This document shows positions 49,002 to 57,315 of a stretch of DNA of 64,000 nucleotides, one piece after another. Numbering within the stretch: position 1 is the stretch's first letter; each line of letters opens with the position of its first letter. The notes below the pieces were generated by a model, which saw only the letters and a list, made by a program, of their open reading frames with translations, had not been told where the DNA came from and ran no database searches. Both the position numbers and the translations under genes were made by a program. The stretch spans positions 3,410,001 through 3,474,000 of the forward strand of contig NZ_CP061379.1 of assembly GCF_015624505.1 (NCBI RefSeq), given 5' to 3'. Source of the stretch: Bradyrhizobium commune. GTDB taxonomy: Bacteria; Pseudomonadota; Alphaproteobacteria; Rhizobiales; Xanthobacteraceae.

Positions 49002-49080
49002 AGCCGATTTCGAAAGTTACGGCTCTTAGCTTCACGCTAAGCCTCCAGAAACCTCCGGTGATGCCCCGCCGGAGGTTTTT
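49002..49080 (+). ncRNA. Small RNA candidate between porin and gcrA
   Basis: This AT-rich island has a plausible promoter (TTACTT at 48968-48973, 16-bp spacer, TATATA at 48990-48995). It is followed by hairpins AGCCG/CGGCT, GGCTCTTAGC/GCTAAGCC and a terminator AAACCTCCGG/CCGGAGGTTT with TTTTT (49049-49080). There is no open frame of note. CCTCC motifs could act as anti-SD elements. The terminator may alternatively serve gcrA on the opposite strand. Confidence 0.4.
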
Positions 49081-49103
49081 CATTTTGGGACGACGCTGGA
49101 GCG

Positions 49104-49598
49104 TCAGCCGCGTGCGATGCGCACGCGGGAGTTCGGTCGGTAGGCGAGGCGGCTGTGGCCGGCGCAATAAGGCTGCCCGTCATGTGAGGCATTGCCGCAG
49201 AAGCAGAAATCGTCGGCCCCCGGCGTCGAGATCGGCCAGCGGCAGCGATTTTCGCTGAGCTCGAGCAGCGAGCAGCGATTGGTGTCGTCGATCGGGCCCG
49301 TGACCACCGGTGCAGCGGTTTCGCCGTAGATCGTGGCGAGCATTTCGTATTGCAGCCGCGGCACTGTCTTCGGCGCGCGGGGCGGCGCGAAGCTTCTGTT
49401 GTCCTGAAGCTTGCGCTCGTCGACCGAGCGGCCGCGGGTCAGATTGAGCCGGGACAGCTTGCCGATCACGGCGTTGCGGCTGACGCCGATATCGGCCGCG
49501 ATCTCGCGGCAAGACAGGCCGGCCTCGAAGTGCCGCTTCAGACGTTCAATTCGTTCGTCAGTCCAGGTTGGTGAAGAAGTCGGTGAAAAAACAGGCAT
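49104..49598 (-). CDS. gcrA: GcrA cell-cycle regulator
   Basis: GcrA is an alphaproteobacterial co-regulator that binds sigma-70 and acts at CcrM-methylated promoters to control cell-cycle genes. It has 164 aa. The N-terminal DNA-binding helix segment is TWTDERIERLKRHFEAGLSCREIAADIGVSRNAVIGKLSRL. The middle is a variable linker. The C-terminal sigma-interaction region contains NRCSLLELSENRCRWPI and FCFCGNASHDGQPYCAGHSRLAY with conserved cysteines. Start MPVFSPTSS at 49598. The region downstream shares a terminator with the opposite strand. Confidence 0.95.
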   Translation of the reverse strand: MPVFSPTSSPTWTDERIERLKRHFEAGLSCREIAADIGVSRNAVIGKLSRLNLTRGRSVDERKLQDNRSFAPPRAPKTVPRLQYEMLATIYGETAAPVVTGPIDDTNRCSLLELSENRCRWPISTPGADDFCFCGNASHDGQPYCAGHSRLAYRPNSRVRIARG

Positions 49599-49670
49599 TG
49601 TAACGGTCCCAGGTTTGCAGATGACGGCCAGCCGCCTCTGAGATCGGTCCGCCTCACGTCCGGCGCGTCC

Positions 49671-49868
49671 TCACGTCCTTCCATTGTCGCGAATCGACAA
49701 AAGTCCGTCCTTGATGGCGAGACGGATGCCTTCCTCGATCAATGTTCGTGCGACGCCGGGAACGCTGGTGCCGTGGGTGCCCTGTCTCACCAGTTTTTCC
49801 AGGTAGGTGATGGTCGAGAGCGCCAAGGTTACGGGAATGCGGTCAGTCTCGGCTTTTTCGGTGGCCAT
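49671..49868 (-). CDS. Small conserved protein, ribbon-helix-helix-like
   Basis: This 65-aa protein has a pattern close to small CopG/RHH-type DNA-binding proteins: a short beta-like strand (IPVTLALSTITYLEKLVRQG), then two helices (SVPGVARTLIEEGIRLAIKDGLL). It begins at ATG 49868. The role is unknown; no toxin partner is adjacent, so a toxin-antitoxin role is not supported. It lies upstream of gcrA on the same strand, 72 bp away. Confidence 0.65.
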   Translation of the reverse strand: MATEKAETDRIPVTLALSTITYLEKLVRQGTHGTSVPGVARTLIEEGIRLAIKDGLLSIRDNGRT

Positions 49869-50069
49869 GGCCCGAACGCTAGCCTCTTACTCGGATACAT
49901 AAAAGTAACGATTAAGACTCTATTTAGGTTTGAGGGCAGAAGTCAAATCCGGACTGAACCGGAGGGGCAGCCCGTTGGAATCGCGTTGGAAATCGGCGCG
50001 ACGGGGCGCGCCGCGCGAGCGACCGGCGGCGGCGTCATGCCAAACGGGGCAAAGAGAGGTGCGGCAGGC

Positions 50070-51011
50070 TCAGCCGTGCACGATCGCCTTCTCGATCATG
50101 CAATGGATGCCCTTGGAGCCGTTGACGGTCTGGGTCACCCGCAGATCGGCGGCCAGGCTGCACAGCGTGTAGGCGTCCTCGCGCGACAGATTGCGCTTCT
50201 CGCCGAGCAGCGTGATCATGTCGCGCAGGGCTCGCACCACGCACTGGTCGAGGTCGGGATCCATCGCCATGGTCAGGTAGTGCGAGGCCGTCTCCGCGCG
50301 GGGATAGTCGAACCGCAGGTCCTTGCGCAGCGTGAGGCGGAAGCGGCCCTGGAGCGCGGTCTCGATCGCGGTGACGCAGACCTCGCCGTCGCCCTGCACG
50401 CCGTGGCCGTCGCCGCAGGAGAACAGCGCGCCCGGCACGAACACCGGCAGATACAGCGTCGCGCCCGCGCCGAGCTCCTTGTTGTCGAGATTGCCGCCCA
50501 TGGCGCGTGGAATGAGCGAGGTGATGCGGCCCCAGGCCGGCGGCGGCGCCACGCCCATCACGCCGAAAAACGGCTTCAAGGGGAGGTCGAGGCCCCAAGG
50601 CAGCCGGCCGACCATTCGCGTTCGGTCCAGCGGGATGTTGAGGATGCGCGTCTCGTGGAAATCGTCGGGCAGGGTGCCGGACAGCGGCCGGATCAGATTG
50701 TAGCCCCAATCCTGCCGGAGCTGAACGTCGAGGATCTCGACCTCGAGCACGTCGCCGGGTTCGGCGCCGTCGACCGCGACCGGGCCGGTGAGGATGTGGC
50801 CGGGCACCATCCGTTCGGATTTCGCATGCACCTCGAACAGCTCGGGCGGCACGTGGAACTGGTTGCGGTCCGGCACCACCTCCGGTCCGCCGCTGATGGT
50901 GTCGATGGTGACCTCGTCGCCGCTCTTGATCGTCAGGACCGGTTTGAGCTTGGCCTCGAAAAAACCCCAGTGGCAGGTCGCGGGGCTCGCATTCAGGTGG
51001 TGATGGGTCAT
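50070..51011 (-). CDS. Acetamidase/formamidase family protein
   Basis: This 313-aa amidase of the FmdA/AmdA family hydrolyses small amides such as formamide or acetamide to ammonia and the acid. Signature stretches are EVHAKSERMVPGHILTGPVAVDGAEPGD, and GALFSCGDGHGVQGDGEVCVTAIE, with metal-site Asp/His/Glu. ATG 51011 (MTHHHLNAS) is chosen over an ATG at 51113, because the extra stretch is unlike the family. It is divergent from the YdcF gene. Confidence 0.9.
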   Translation of the reverse strand: MTHHHLNASPATCHWGFFEAKLKPVLTIKSGDEVTIDTISGGPEVVPDRNQFHVPPELFEVHAKSERMVPGHILTGPVAVDGAEPGDVLEVEILDVQLRQDWGYNLIRPLSGTLPDDFHETRILNIPLDRTRMVGRLPWGLDLPLKPFFGVMGVAPPPAWGRITSLIPRAMGGNLDNKELGAGATLYLPVFVPGALFSCGDGHGVQGDGEVCVTAIETALQGRFRLTLRKDLRFDYPRAETASHYLTMAMDPDLDQCVVRALRDMITLLGEKRNLSREDAYTLCSLAADLRVTQTVNGSKGIHCMIEKAIVHG

Positions 51012-51096
51012 TTGCGGTGTCCGGTCGTTTTCATCGAAAGGCGGTGCAGCCGGGCTTGACCCGGCGATCGATCCTCTTCCAAGAAGATTTCTGAAG

Positions 51097-51957
51097 ATGG
51101 GCGGGCGGGTCAAGCCCGTCCGTGACCGGCGCGTTCATTCCAGCGAGGCTCCCCTGTTCTTTTTTCTGTCCAAGACGCTGGGCGTCGCGTTGCTGCCGAT
51201 CAATTTGCTGGTTGAGCTCGGAATCGCGTCGCTGATCTTGATGGCGACGCGCTTTGCCTCGTTCGGGCGCAAGCTTGCCGTGACCACGCTGGTGCTTTGG
51301 GCGCTGACCGCGTTTTCGCCGCTCGGCAATTTTCTGCTCTATCCCCTGGAGTCGCGGTTTCCGCCGTGGGACCCGTCGCGCGGCGCGCCCGACGGCATCA
51401 TCGTGCTGGGCGGGTCCGTCGATGTCGATCTCTCGGCCGCGCATCACACGCCTGTCGTCGCAAACGCGGCCGATCGCCTGATCGTGCCGGCCGAGCTCGC
51501 GCGCCGCTATCCCAATGCGCGCATCGTGTTCACCGGCGGCACTGCGAATTTGCTGCCCACCAGCGGGAGGGAGGCCGATTACTCCGCGCCGATCCTGGAA
51601 AACTCCGGCATCGCGAAGGAGCGTCTCATCCTGGAACGCGAGTCGCGCAACACCTATGAAAACGCGATGTTCACAAAGCAGCTGGTGGCGCCGAAACCGG
51701 GCCAGCGCTGGCTCCTGGTCACGTCGGCCTTCCACATGCCGCGCTCGATGGGAATCTTTCGCAAGGCCGGATTCGAGGTCGAGGCCTATCCCGTCGACTG
51801 GCGGATGGGTGGCCGCGACGAGCTGTTCTCCTTCTCCAATAACGGCGCGTCCGGGCTCATCCGCACCGATGTGGCTGTGCGCGAATGGATCGGCCTTGTG
51901 GCCTACCGCCTGATGGGGCGGAGTGACGATTTGCTTCCAGGCCCGGTGAAGGACTAG
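51097..51957 (+). CDS. YdcF/SanA-like DUF218 membrane protein
   Basis: This is a 286-aa protein with two or three N-terminal membrane segments (KTLGVALLPINLLVELGIASL, TTLVLWALTAFSPLGNFLL) followed by a DUF218 domain: APDGIIVLGGSVD, NARIVFTGG, RESRNTYENAMFT and LLVTSAFHMPRSMGIF. DUF218 proteins (ElyC, SanA, YdcF) affect envelope or lipid-carrier processes; the activity is unproven. The start is uncertain: ATG 51097 gives a basic lead-in, and a non-ATG start at the hydrophobic FFFLSK is possible. Its TAG stop lies in a repeat. Confidence 0.85.
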   Translation: MGGRVKPVRDRRVHSSEAPLFFFLSKTLGVALLPINLLVELGIASLILMATRFASFGRKLAVTTLVLWALTAFSPLGNFLLYPLESRFPPWDPSRGAPDGIIVLGGSVDVDLSAAHHTPVVANAADRLIVPAELARRYPNARIVFTGGTANLLPTSGREADYSAPILENSGIAKERLILERESRNTYENAMFTKQLVAPKPGQRWLLVTSAFHMPRSMGIFRKAGFEVEAYPVDWRMGGRDELFSFSNNGASGLIRTDVAVREWIGLVAYRLMGRSDDLLPGPVKD

Positions 51958-52060
51958 AGCGTTTTCGAGCGAAGTGGATCCCGGTTCGCGTAAAGAAATC
52001 GCGTCAAAACAAGAATCGAGAGCCTCCGTTCCGATTCCATCGGAACGGAAATGGCTCTAG
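51954..52060. repeat. Palindromic interspersed repeat (CTAGAGC...GCTCTAG)
   Basis: The element begins CTAGAGC at 51954 and ends GCTCTAG at 52060, with an internal perfect hairpin CCGTTCCGAT-TCC-ATCGGAACGG (52026-52048). Its first CTAG supplies the stop codon of the YdcF gene. From memory, units starting CTAGAGCGTTTTCGAGCGAA are among the most frequent Rhizobiales repeats. Confidence 0.8.
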
Positions 52061-52114
52061 AAACGACGATAACATCAAGATGACCGGCGCGTGATCGCCG
52101 GCCCGGAGGACGCC

Positions 52115-52897
52115 ATGCAGCAGCAGAGTGCGGAGACGATCGATCTTGCCGGCCTGGTGGCCGATCTCAACAGCCTGTTGCGGCTGAAAACGAATGTGAT
52201 CGGCATGAAGCTGTTCGCGCTCGTTGCCGACATGGAGGCGATCCCGAAGATCCGGCGGCCGAATGCGATCCACACCACCGACCAGATCGTCAGCATGGCC
52301 GCGCGGCTCGGCTGGACCGTCGGCATCACCGGCGACGATCTCGTCGGCGCGCAGTGTCGCGCGGTGATCGGCCTTGCGCCCCAGGACGACAAATGGCTCG
52401 CCGGCGAAAACTATGTCGGGGTGTGGCACGGCACGGCCGAGGACGCGCGCAAGCGGCAGGAGGCGCTGGACGTGGTGCCGTTCGGCCGGTATCAGGCGCT
52501 CGCGGTGAGCCCGCTGGCCAGCGGCCGGCTCGATCCGCCCGACATCTGCCTGGTCTATGCAACGCCCGGGCAGATGATCATCCTGATCAACGGGCTGCAA
52601 TATACCGGCTACAAGAAGTTCGAATGGGGCGTGGTCGGCGAAACCGCGTGCGCGGATTCCTGGGGCAGGGCGCTGAAAACCGGCGAACCCAGCCTGTCCT
52701 TGCCATGCTATGCCGAACGGCGCTATGGCGGCGTGCCGGACGAAGAGATGCTGATGGCCTTGAAGCCGCAGCATCTCGCCAAGGCGATTGAGGGCATGAA
52801 GGCGCTGGCCAAGAACGGCCTGCGCTATCCGATCCCGCCCTACGGCATTCAAAGCGACGTCCGTGCCGGCATGGGCGTGAGTTACGCGAAAAAGTAA
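52115..52897 (+). CDS. DUF169 family protein
   Basis: This 260-aa cytoplasmic protein is of the DUF169 family, found in bacteria and archaea, with no established reaction. Recognisable stretches are the strand-rich LKTNVIGMKLFALVADM region, CLVYATPGQMIILINGLQY and SLSLPCYAERRYGGVPDEE; a few cysteines are conserved (ACADSWG, CYAERR). ATG 52115 has GGAGG 6 bases upstream; an earlier in-frame ATG lies close to the repeat. It is followed 9 bp later by the reductase gene and probably co-transcribed. Confidence 0.85.
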   Translation: MQQQSAETIDLAGLVADLNSLLRLKTNVIGMKLFALVADMEAIPKIRRPNAIHTTDQIVSMAARLGWTVGITGDDLVGAQCRAVIGLAPQDDKWLAGENYVGVWHGTAEDARKRQEALDVVPFGRYQALAVSPLASGRLDPPDICLVYATPGQMIILINGLQYTGYKKFEWGVVGETACADSWGRALKTGEPSLSLPCYAERRYGGVPDEEMLMALKPQHLAKAIEGMKALAKNGLRYPIPPYGIQSDVRAGMGVSYAKK

Positions 52898-52906
52898 AGG
52901 CCAGTC

Positions 52907-54085
52907 ATGAGCTCTGCGAAATTCGACATCGTCGTCTATGGCGCGACCGGTTTCACCGGTCAGCTCGTCGCCGAATATCTGGCGGCCCATTACAAGAACG
53001 ACAAGCAGCTCAAATGGGCGATGGCCGGCCGCAGCCTCGACAAGCTGAAATCCGTGCGCGACGCGATCGGCGCGCCCGCCGATACGCCGCTGATCGTGGC
53101 GGATGCCTCCGATGCGGCGTCGCTGAAGGCGATGGTGGCGCAGACCAGGTCGGTGATCACGACGGTCGGGCCGTATCAATTCTACGGCGAGGCGCTGCTC
53201 GAGGCCTGCGTTGCCGGCGGCGCGGATTATCTTGACCTCTGTGGCGAGCCGGTCTGGATGCGACAGATGATCGACAAGCACGAGGCAGCTGCCAAGGCGA
53301 GCGGCGCGCGCATCATGTTTTCGTGCGGCTATGATTCCGTGCCGTTCGAGCTCGGTACGTTCTTCGTGCAGGAAGAGGCCAAGCGGGTGTTTGGTGTACC
53401 GGCCCCGCGCGTGAAGGGGCGCGTGCGCGACATGCGCGGGACGCTGTCAGGCGGAACCGCAGCAAGTGCAAAAGCGACCTTCGACGCGGTCGCCAAGGAT
53501 CTGAGCCTTGTCGCCATTCTCAACGACCATTTTGCGCTGACGCCGGGGTTCGCCGGGCCGAAGCAGCCGAAGGGCAACAGGGCGGCCTATGAGGAGGACC
53601 TGCAATCCTGGGCCGCGCCGTTCATGATGGCGCTGATCAACACGCGCAACGTCCATCGCTCCAACATGCTGATGGGCTTTCCCTACGGCCGCGAGTTCGT
53701 CTACGACGAGATGGTTTTGACCGGCCCCGGCGACAAGGGCGAGGCCAATGCGAAGCGGGTGATGGCCGTCAACGCCGAGAAGACCGGCCCGAATGCGCCA
53801 AAGCCGGGTGAGGGGCCGTCAAAGGAAGAGCAGGAGAAAGGCCTCTTCAATCTGCTTTATGTCGCGATCGCGCCCGACGGCCGCCAGGTCCGTGCCGGCG
53901 TCACCGGCGACCGCGATCCCGGCTACGGCTCGACCTCGAAGATGATCTCGGAATGCGCGATCTGCCTGTTGCGTGACGCAGACGACGTCCCCGGCGGAAT
54001 CTGGACGCCGGGCGCGGCGATGCAGCACAAGCTGATCAAGCGGCTGGTCGAGCATGCCGGGCTGACGTTCGCTGTAGAGAGCTAG
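52907..54085 (+). CDS. Saccharopine dehydrogenase-like NAD(P) reductase
   Basis: This 392-aa Rossmann-fold protein of the saccharopine-dehydrogenase/trans-acting enoyl-reductase family begins FDIVVYGATGFTGQLVAEYLA with the dinucleotide motif, then VITTVGPYQFYGEALLEACV and DYLDLCGEP, typical of the family. Relatives include mycobacterial enoyl reductases acting with polyketide synthases; no such synthase is nearby, so the substrate is open. It follows the DUF169 gene by 9 bp, and a REP-like palindrome follows it. Confidence 0.88.
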   Translation: MSSAKFDIVVYGATGFTGQLVAEYLAAHYKNDKQLKWAMAGRSLDKLKSVRDAIGAPADTPLIVADASDAASLKAMVAQTRSVITTVGPYQFYGEALLEACVAGGADYLDLCGEPVWMRQMIDKHEAAAKASGARIMFSCGYDSVPFELGTFFVQEEAKRVFGVPAPRVKGRVRDMRGTLSGGTAASAKATFDAVAKDLSLVAILNDHFALTPGFAGPKQPKGNRAAYEEDLQSWAAPFMMALINTRNVHRSNMLMGFPYGREFVYDEMVLTGPGDKGEANAKRVMAVNAEKTGPNAPKPGEGPSKEEQEKGLFNLLYVAIAPDGRQVRAGVTGDRDPGYGSTSKMISECAICLLRDADDVPGGIWTPGAAMQHKLIKRLVEHAGLTFAVES

Positions 54086-54099
54086 CTCGGTATCGTAGA

Positions 54100-54180
54100 G
54101 TGGGCAAAGCGAAGCGTGCCCACCAATCCTATCGCAATGGTGGAGAGATGGTGGGCACGGCGCTTCGCGCCTTTGCCCAC
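54100..54180. repeat. REP-like palindromic pair
   Basis: GTGGGCAAAGCGAAGCGTGC (from 54100) pairs with the GGCGCTTCGCGCCTTTGCCCAC arm that ends at 54180. It lies between the convergent reductase and monooxygenase genes and may double as a terminator. From memory, a common Bradyrhizobium repeat. Confidence 0.75.
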
Positions 54181-54197
54181 CCGACGGCAGCGCGCGC

Positions 54198-55394
54198 CTA
54201 AGCCGCCCGCGCGTCATACGCGTACATGAACTCCATGCTCTTCGAGCCCAGCGGCAGCAGCCATTTCAGCATCTGATTGCGCAACCAGGCTCCGGTCGCG
54301 CTGAACTCGCGCTTGTTGTTGCCGTTGCGGCGGGCCATCGCCACGATCTTCTCGGCGCGCGGGCGGCGCTCGGCCTCGAAGGCCTGGAAGGTGGCGCCGA
54401 GCTCCTGGCCGTCCTGCATCAGCCGCGCCAGCCGCATCGCATCTTCCAGCGCGAGCGAGGCGCCCTGGCCGGCATGCGGGCTCGTTGCGTGCGCGGCGTC
54501 GCCGATCAGCAGCGAGCGCTTGCGCGACCATGTCGGCAAGGTCGCGACGTCAAGCGTGTCGGTGACGACGATGTTCTCGGCCGCCTCGATGATGGCAGGA
54601 ATCGGATCGCGCCAGCCACGATGGAAGCCGCGCAGATGCTGCTTCAGCGCCGCCGCGTCGAGCGCGCGGAACATCGCGGCATCCATGCCGTGCGCAGGCT
54701 GCGTGCTCCACCACATCACGCCGTCCTTCGGATCCGGGCTGCAATAGCCGTAGCCGAAGAAGCCGCTCTGGCCGAACGTGGTCTCGACATGGCGGTCGTT
54801 CGCCCGGCCGGCGAGCACGGCATGCGGCACGAAGCCGCCGAACCCGATCAGGCCGGTGTCGAAGGGCTTTGGCCCGTCAGGCACCACCTGGCGCCGCGCG
54901 ATCGAATGCACGCCGTCGGCGCCGATCAGGAAGTCGCCCTCCGCGGTGGTGCCGTCGGCGAAATAGGCGATGATCGGCTGGTCGCCGCGATCCTCGATCT
55001 TGATCAGCCGCCTCTCGAAATAGAGCGAGACGCAGGAGCACCACGCCTTGTCGATCAGCATCTCGTTCAGTGTGGCACGGCAGACATTGACCGCGGGCTG
55101 GCCGAAGCGCCGCGCCATGTCGCGGTTGATCGATCCGAGCCGCTCGCCGCCTTGCGAATAGAAGTCGAAGGATTCCGCAATCGAGCCGCGGCTGATCAGC
55201 TCGTCGGCTAAGCCGATCTCGTCCATGACCTGCATGCCGTTCGGCGCGATCTGGAGACCGCCGCCGATGCCCTTGGAATAGGGCCAGGCTTCGTAGATCG
55301 CGGATTCGATGCCGGCACGGCGCAGCAGGATTGCGGCAACGGGCCCGGCGATGCCGGCGCCGATGATCAGGGCCTTGCGCGGACGGGTGGACAT
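54198..55394 (-). CDS. FAD-dependent aromatic-ring-type monooxygenase
   Basis: This 398-aa class A flavoprotein monooxygenase resembles salicylate- or hydroxybenzoate-type hydroxylases, which insert one oxygen using NAD(P)H. The FAD-binding GxGxxG is GAGIAGPVAAILLRRAGI, the DG motif is FLIGADGVHSIAR, and the second FAD motif is LLIGDAAHATSPHAGQGASLALEDA. The substrate is unknown. The gene is divergent from a MarR gene at 55479; a perfect palindrome lies between them, so MarR control is likely. Confidence 0.92.
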   Translation of the reverse strand: MSTRPRKALIIGAGIAGPVAAILLRRAGIESAIYEAWPYSKGIGGGLQIAPNGMQVMDEIGLADELISRGSIAESFDFYSQGGERLGSINRDMARRFGQPAVNVCRATLNEMLIDKAWCSCVSLYFERRLIKIEDRGDQPIIAYFADGTTAEGDFLIGADGVHSIARRQVVPDGPKPFDTGLIGFGGFVPHAVLAGRANDRHVETTFGQSGFFGYGYCSPDPKDGVMWWSTQPAHGMDAAMFRALDAAALKQHLRGFHRGWRDPIPAIIEAAENIVVTDTLDVATLPTWSRKRSLLIGDAAHATSPHAGQGASLALEDAMRLARLMQDGQELGATFQAFEAERRPRAEKIVAMARRNGNNKREFSATGAWLRNQMLKWLLPLGSKSMEFMYAYDARAA

Positions 55395-55446
55395 GGCTTG
55401 CTCCCGAGGTTTCCGTGGTGCTAGGAGAAATTACGGTCGCTAAATC

Positions 55447-55461
55447 TCTTAGTGACTAAGA
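55447..55461. promoter_or_regulatory. MarR-type operator candidate
   Basis: TCTTAG-TGA-CTAAGA is a perfect 15-bp dyad in the 84-bp space between the divergent monooxygenase and MarR genes, 18 bp before the MarR start. AT-rich MarR boxes of this size are typical. Confidence 0.55.
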
Positions 55462-55478
55462 TATATATTCGGTAAGAG

Positions 55479-56018
55479 ATGAGGTCGGCCTTGTCAAGGG
55501 CAAAGGCGCGCACGGCGTTGTTGGGAGAGCTCGAGGAGGCGATGCGGCGGTCGTCCGCGCAGGGCGTGCTTTATGGCCAGACCGTTGCGAATGTTGCCGG
55601 AATTGCCAATTCCGACCTCGAATGCATGGACATTCTCTATCTCGAGGGGCGGGTGACGGCGGGCCGGCTCGCCGAGGTCACGGGGCTCACGACCGGGGCC
55701 ATCACCGGCGTGGTGGACCGGCTCGAGAAAGCGGGCCTGGTCCGCCGCGAGCGGGACGAGACCGATCGGCGCAAGGTATACATCGCAGTCGTGCCGGAGA
55801 CGGCGATGAAGATCGGCCAGCTCTACGTGCCGATGCAGCAGGCGATGGAGAAGGTCTTCAGCACGTACACGGATGAAGAGCTGCGCCTGCTGCTGCGCTT
55901 TGCCAATGAGGGCTACAAGGGCGTGCTTGCGGCGACCGCGGCGCTGAAGGGCCTGCTCGACACGCCGCCGGAGAAACGGCCCGATCTCAAGCTGAAGAAG
56001 CGTCCTCGCCAGCCCTAG
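55479..56018 (+). CDS. MarR-family transcriptional regulator
   Basis: This 179-aa regulator has the wHTH core: ECMDILYLEGRVTAGRLAEVTGLTTGAITGVVDRLEKAGLVRRERDETDRRKVYI, with the wing basic and the DxR pattern intact. It begins ATG 55479. It is divergent from the FAD monooxygenase, whose gene it probably represses until a phenolic substrate binds. Its last 32 bp overlap the convergent polymerase-like gene, so the tail is encoded on both strands. Confidence 0.92.
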   Translation: MRSALSRAKARTALLGELEEAMRRSSAQGVLYGQTVANVAGIANSDLECMDILYLEGRVTAGRLAEVTGLTTGAITGVVDRLEKAGLVRRERDETDRRKVYIAVVPETAMKIGQLYVPMQQAMEKVFSTYTDEELRLLLRFANEGYKGVLAATAALKGLLDTPPEKRPDLKLKKRPRQP

Positions 56019-57246
56019 CCCTGTAGGCCTGCGCGGCCGCGATCATGCCCCACATCGCGCCCAGCATCATCCAGAAATGCCGCCAGTGGTCGGTGTCGAT
56101 CACAAAGCTCTCGCCGACGGTGCCGACGAAGGCCGAGAACACGGCGAGATAAGCACGCTGCCAGGGTACGCGGACGAAGATGTGGCGGAAGCCCATGACC
56201 ACGGTGGTGAAGACCAGCGCGGGATAGCACACGCCGGACATCCAGCCGCCGGACATGAAGGCGTTCAGATACGAATTGTGGGTGTCTTCGGGGAAGAAGC
56301 GATGGAATTGCAGCGGGCCGATGCCGAACGGCAGGTCGAGCGCCATCTCCGCACCGAGGATATGCCGGCCGAACCGGCCGAAGCGGCCTTCGTCATAGCT
56401 CTGGTCGAAACTTGCGCGCTGCTTGAACATTTCAGCGATGCTATCGAACGACAGCAGCACCGCGATCAGCGCCAGCCCCAGCACCATCGCGACGATCGCC
56501 ATGATGATGATGCGCGAGCGCTGCGCGTTGGTGCGGCTGGTCAAGACCATCAGCAGCAGCATGAATGCCGATGTGAGGACCAATCCGCCCCAGGCGGCGC
56601 GGGAGAAGGCGAGCAGGATCGCCAGCGACATGATGCCGAAGGCGATGACGTTGCGGGAGGCCTTGGCGAGCTTGTCGGAGACCACGCTCTGGAGCGCGAA
56701 CAGCGCCGGCAGGATCAGGAAGGCGCCGAGCACGTTCGGATCCTTGAACGTGCCGCGCGCGCGCTCGTAGAGCGTAAAGAGGTCGTGGCCTCCGGGAACC
56801 AGGTTGAAATAGCCGGCGATGGCCGCGAGCGAGGCGATCATTGCGCCGACCACGAGGCCTCGGCGCAGCATGTCGAGCCGCGCCGCCGTATCCTCGGAGG
56901 TGACCATCGCGAAGAACACCACGGTCACTGCCATGTACCAGGAGGTCGCGATCCAGCTCACCACCTCGGACTGCTCGAACAGCGGAATCGCGCTGATCGT
57001 GTAGCCGACATTGAGCAGCACCAGCAGCAGCACCAGCGGCATCAACACGAGCCTGAGCCGCAGGCCGGTGGCGAAGAAGGTGACGGTCGCGAGCAGTGTC
57101 ACGATCTCGTAGGGGCTCGGCTCGATGAAGACGATCGCTCCGGAGGCGCCGACCAGCCACACCAGCGCGCGCTGGAGCGCCAGCACGCCCGGCGCAGCCG
57201 GTGCGGCTATGTTCACTCCACCGGCTGTCGCCGCATACGCCATCAC
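55987..57246 (-). CDS. O-antigen ligase/polymerase-like membrane protein (Wzy/WaaL type)
   Basis: This 419-aa inner-membrane protein has about 12 helices and the Wzy_C/O-antigen-ligase pattern. A large periplasmic loop region holds FGIGPLQFHRFFPEDTHNSYLNAFMSGGW, with the Glu-Asp-x-His-Asn motif that marks this family. It probably joins repeat units of exopolysaccharide or LPS in the locus shared with the following genes. ATG 57246 begins MMAYAATAG. The 3' end overlaps the convergent MarR gene by 32 bp. Confidence 0.87.
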   Translation of the reverse strand: MMAYAATAGGVNIAAPAAPGVLALQRALVWLVGASGAIVFIEPSPYEIVTLLATVTFFATGLRLRLVLMPLVLLLVLLNVGYTISAIPLFEQSEVVSWIATSWYMAVTVVFFAMVTSEDTAARLDMLRRGLVVGAMIASLAAIAGYFNLVPGGHDLFTLYERARGTFKDPNVLGAFLILPALFALQSVVSDKLAKASRNVIAFGIMSLAILLAFSRAAWGGLVLTSAFMLLLMVLTSRTNAQRSRIIIMAIVAMVLGLALIAVLLSFDSIAEMFKQRASFDQSYDEGRFGRFGRHILGAEMALDLPFGIGPLQFHRFFPEDTHNSYLNAFMSGGWMSGVCYPALVFTTVVMGFRHIFVRVPWQRAYLAVFSAFVGTVGESFVIDTDHWRHFWMMLGAMWGMIAAAQAYRARAGEDASSA

Positions 57247-57315
57247 GCGCTCACGCTACTGGTACGCCACAAAACTCGCCGTCATCGCCCGGCTTGACCG
57301 GGGCATGACGGAAAC

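Noticed and set aside
49671..49868. Antitoxin of a toxin-antitoxin pair
   Set aside because: The small RHH-like protein has no toxin-like gene next to it.
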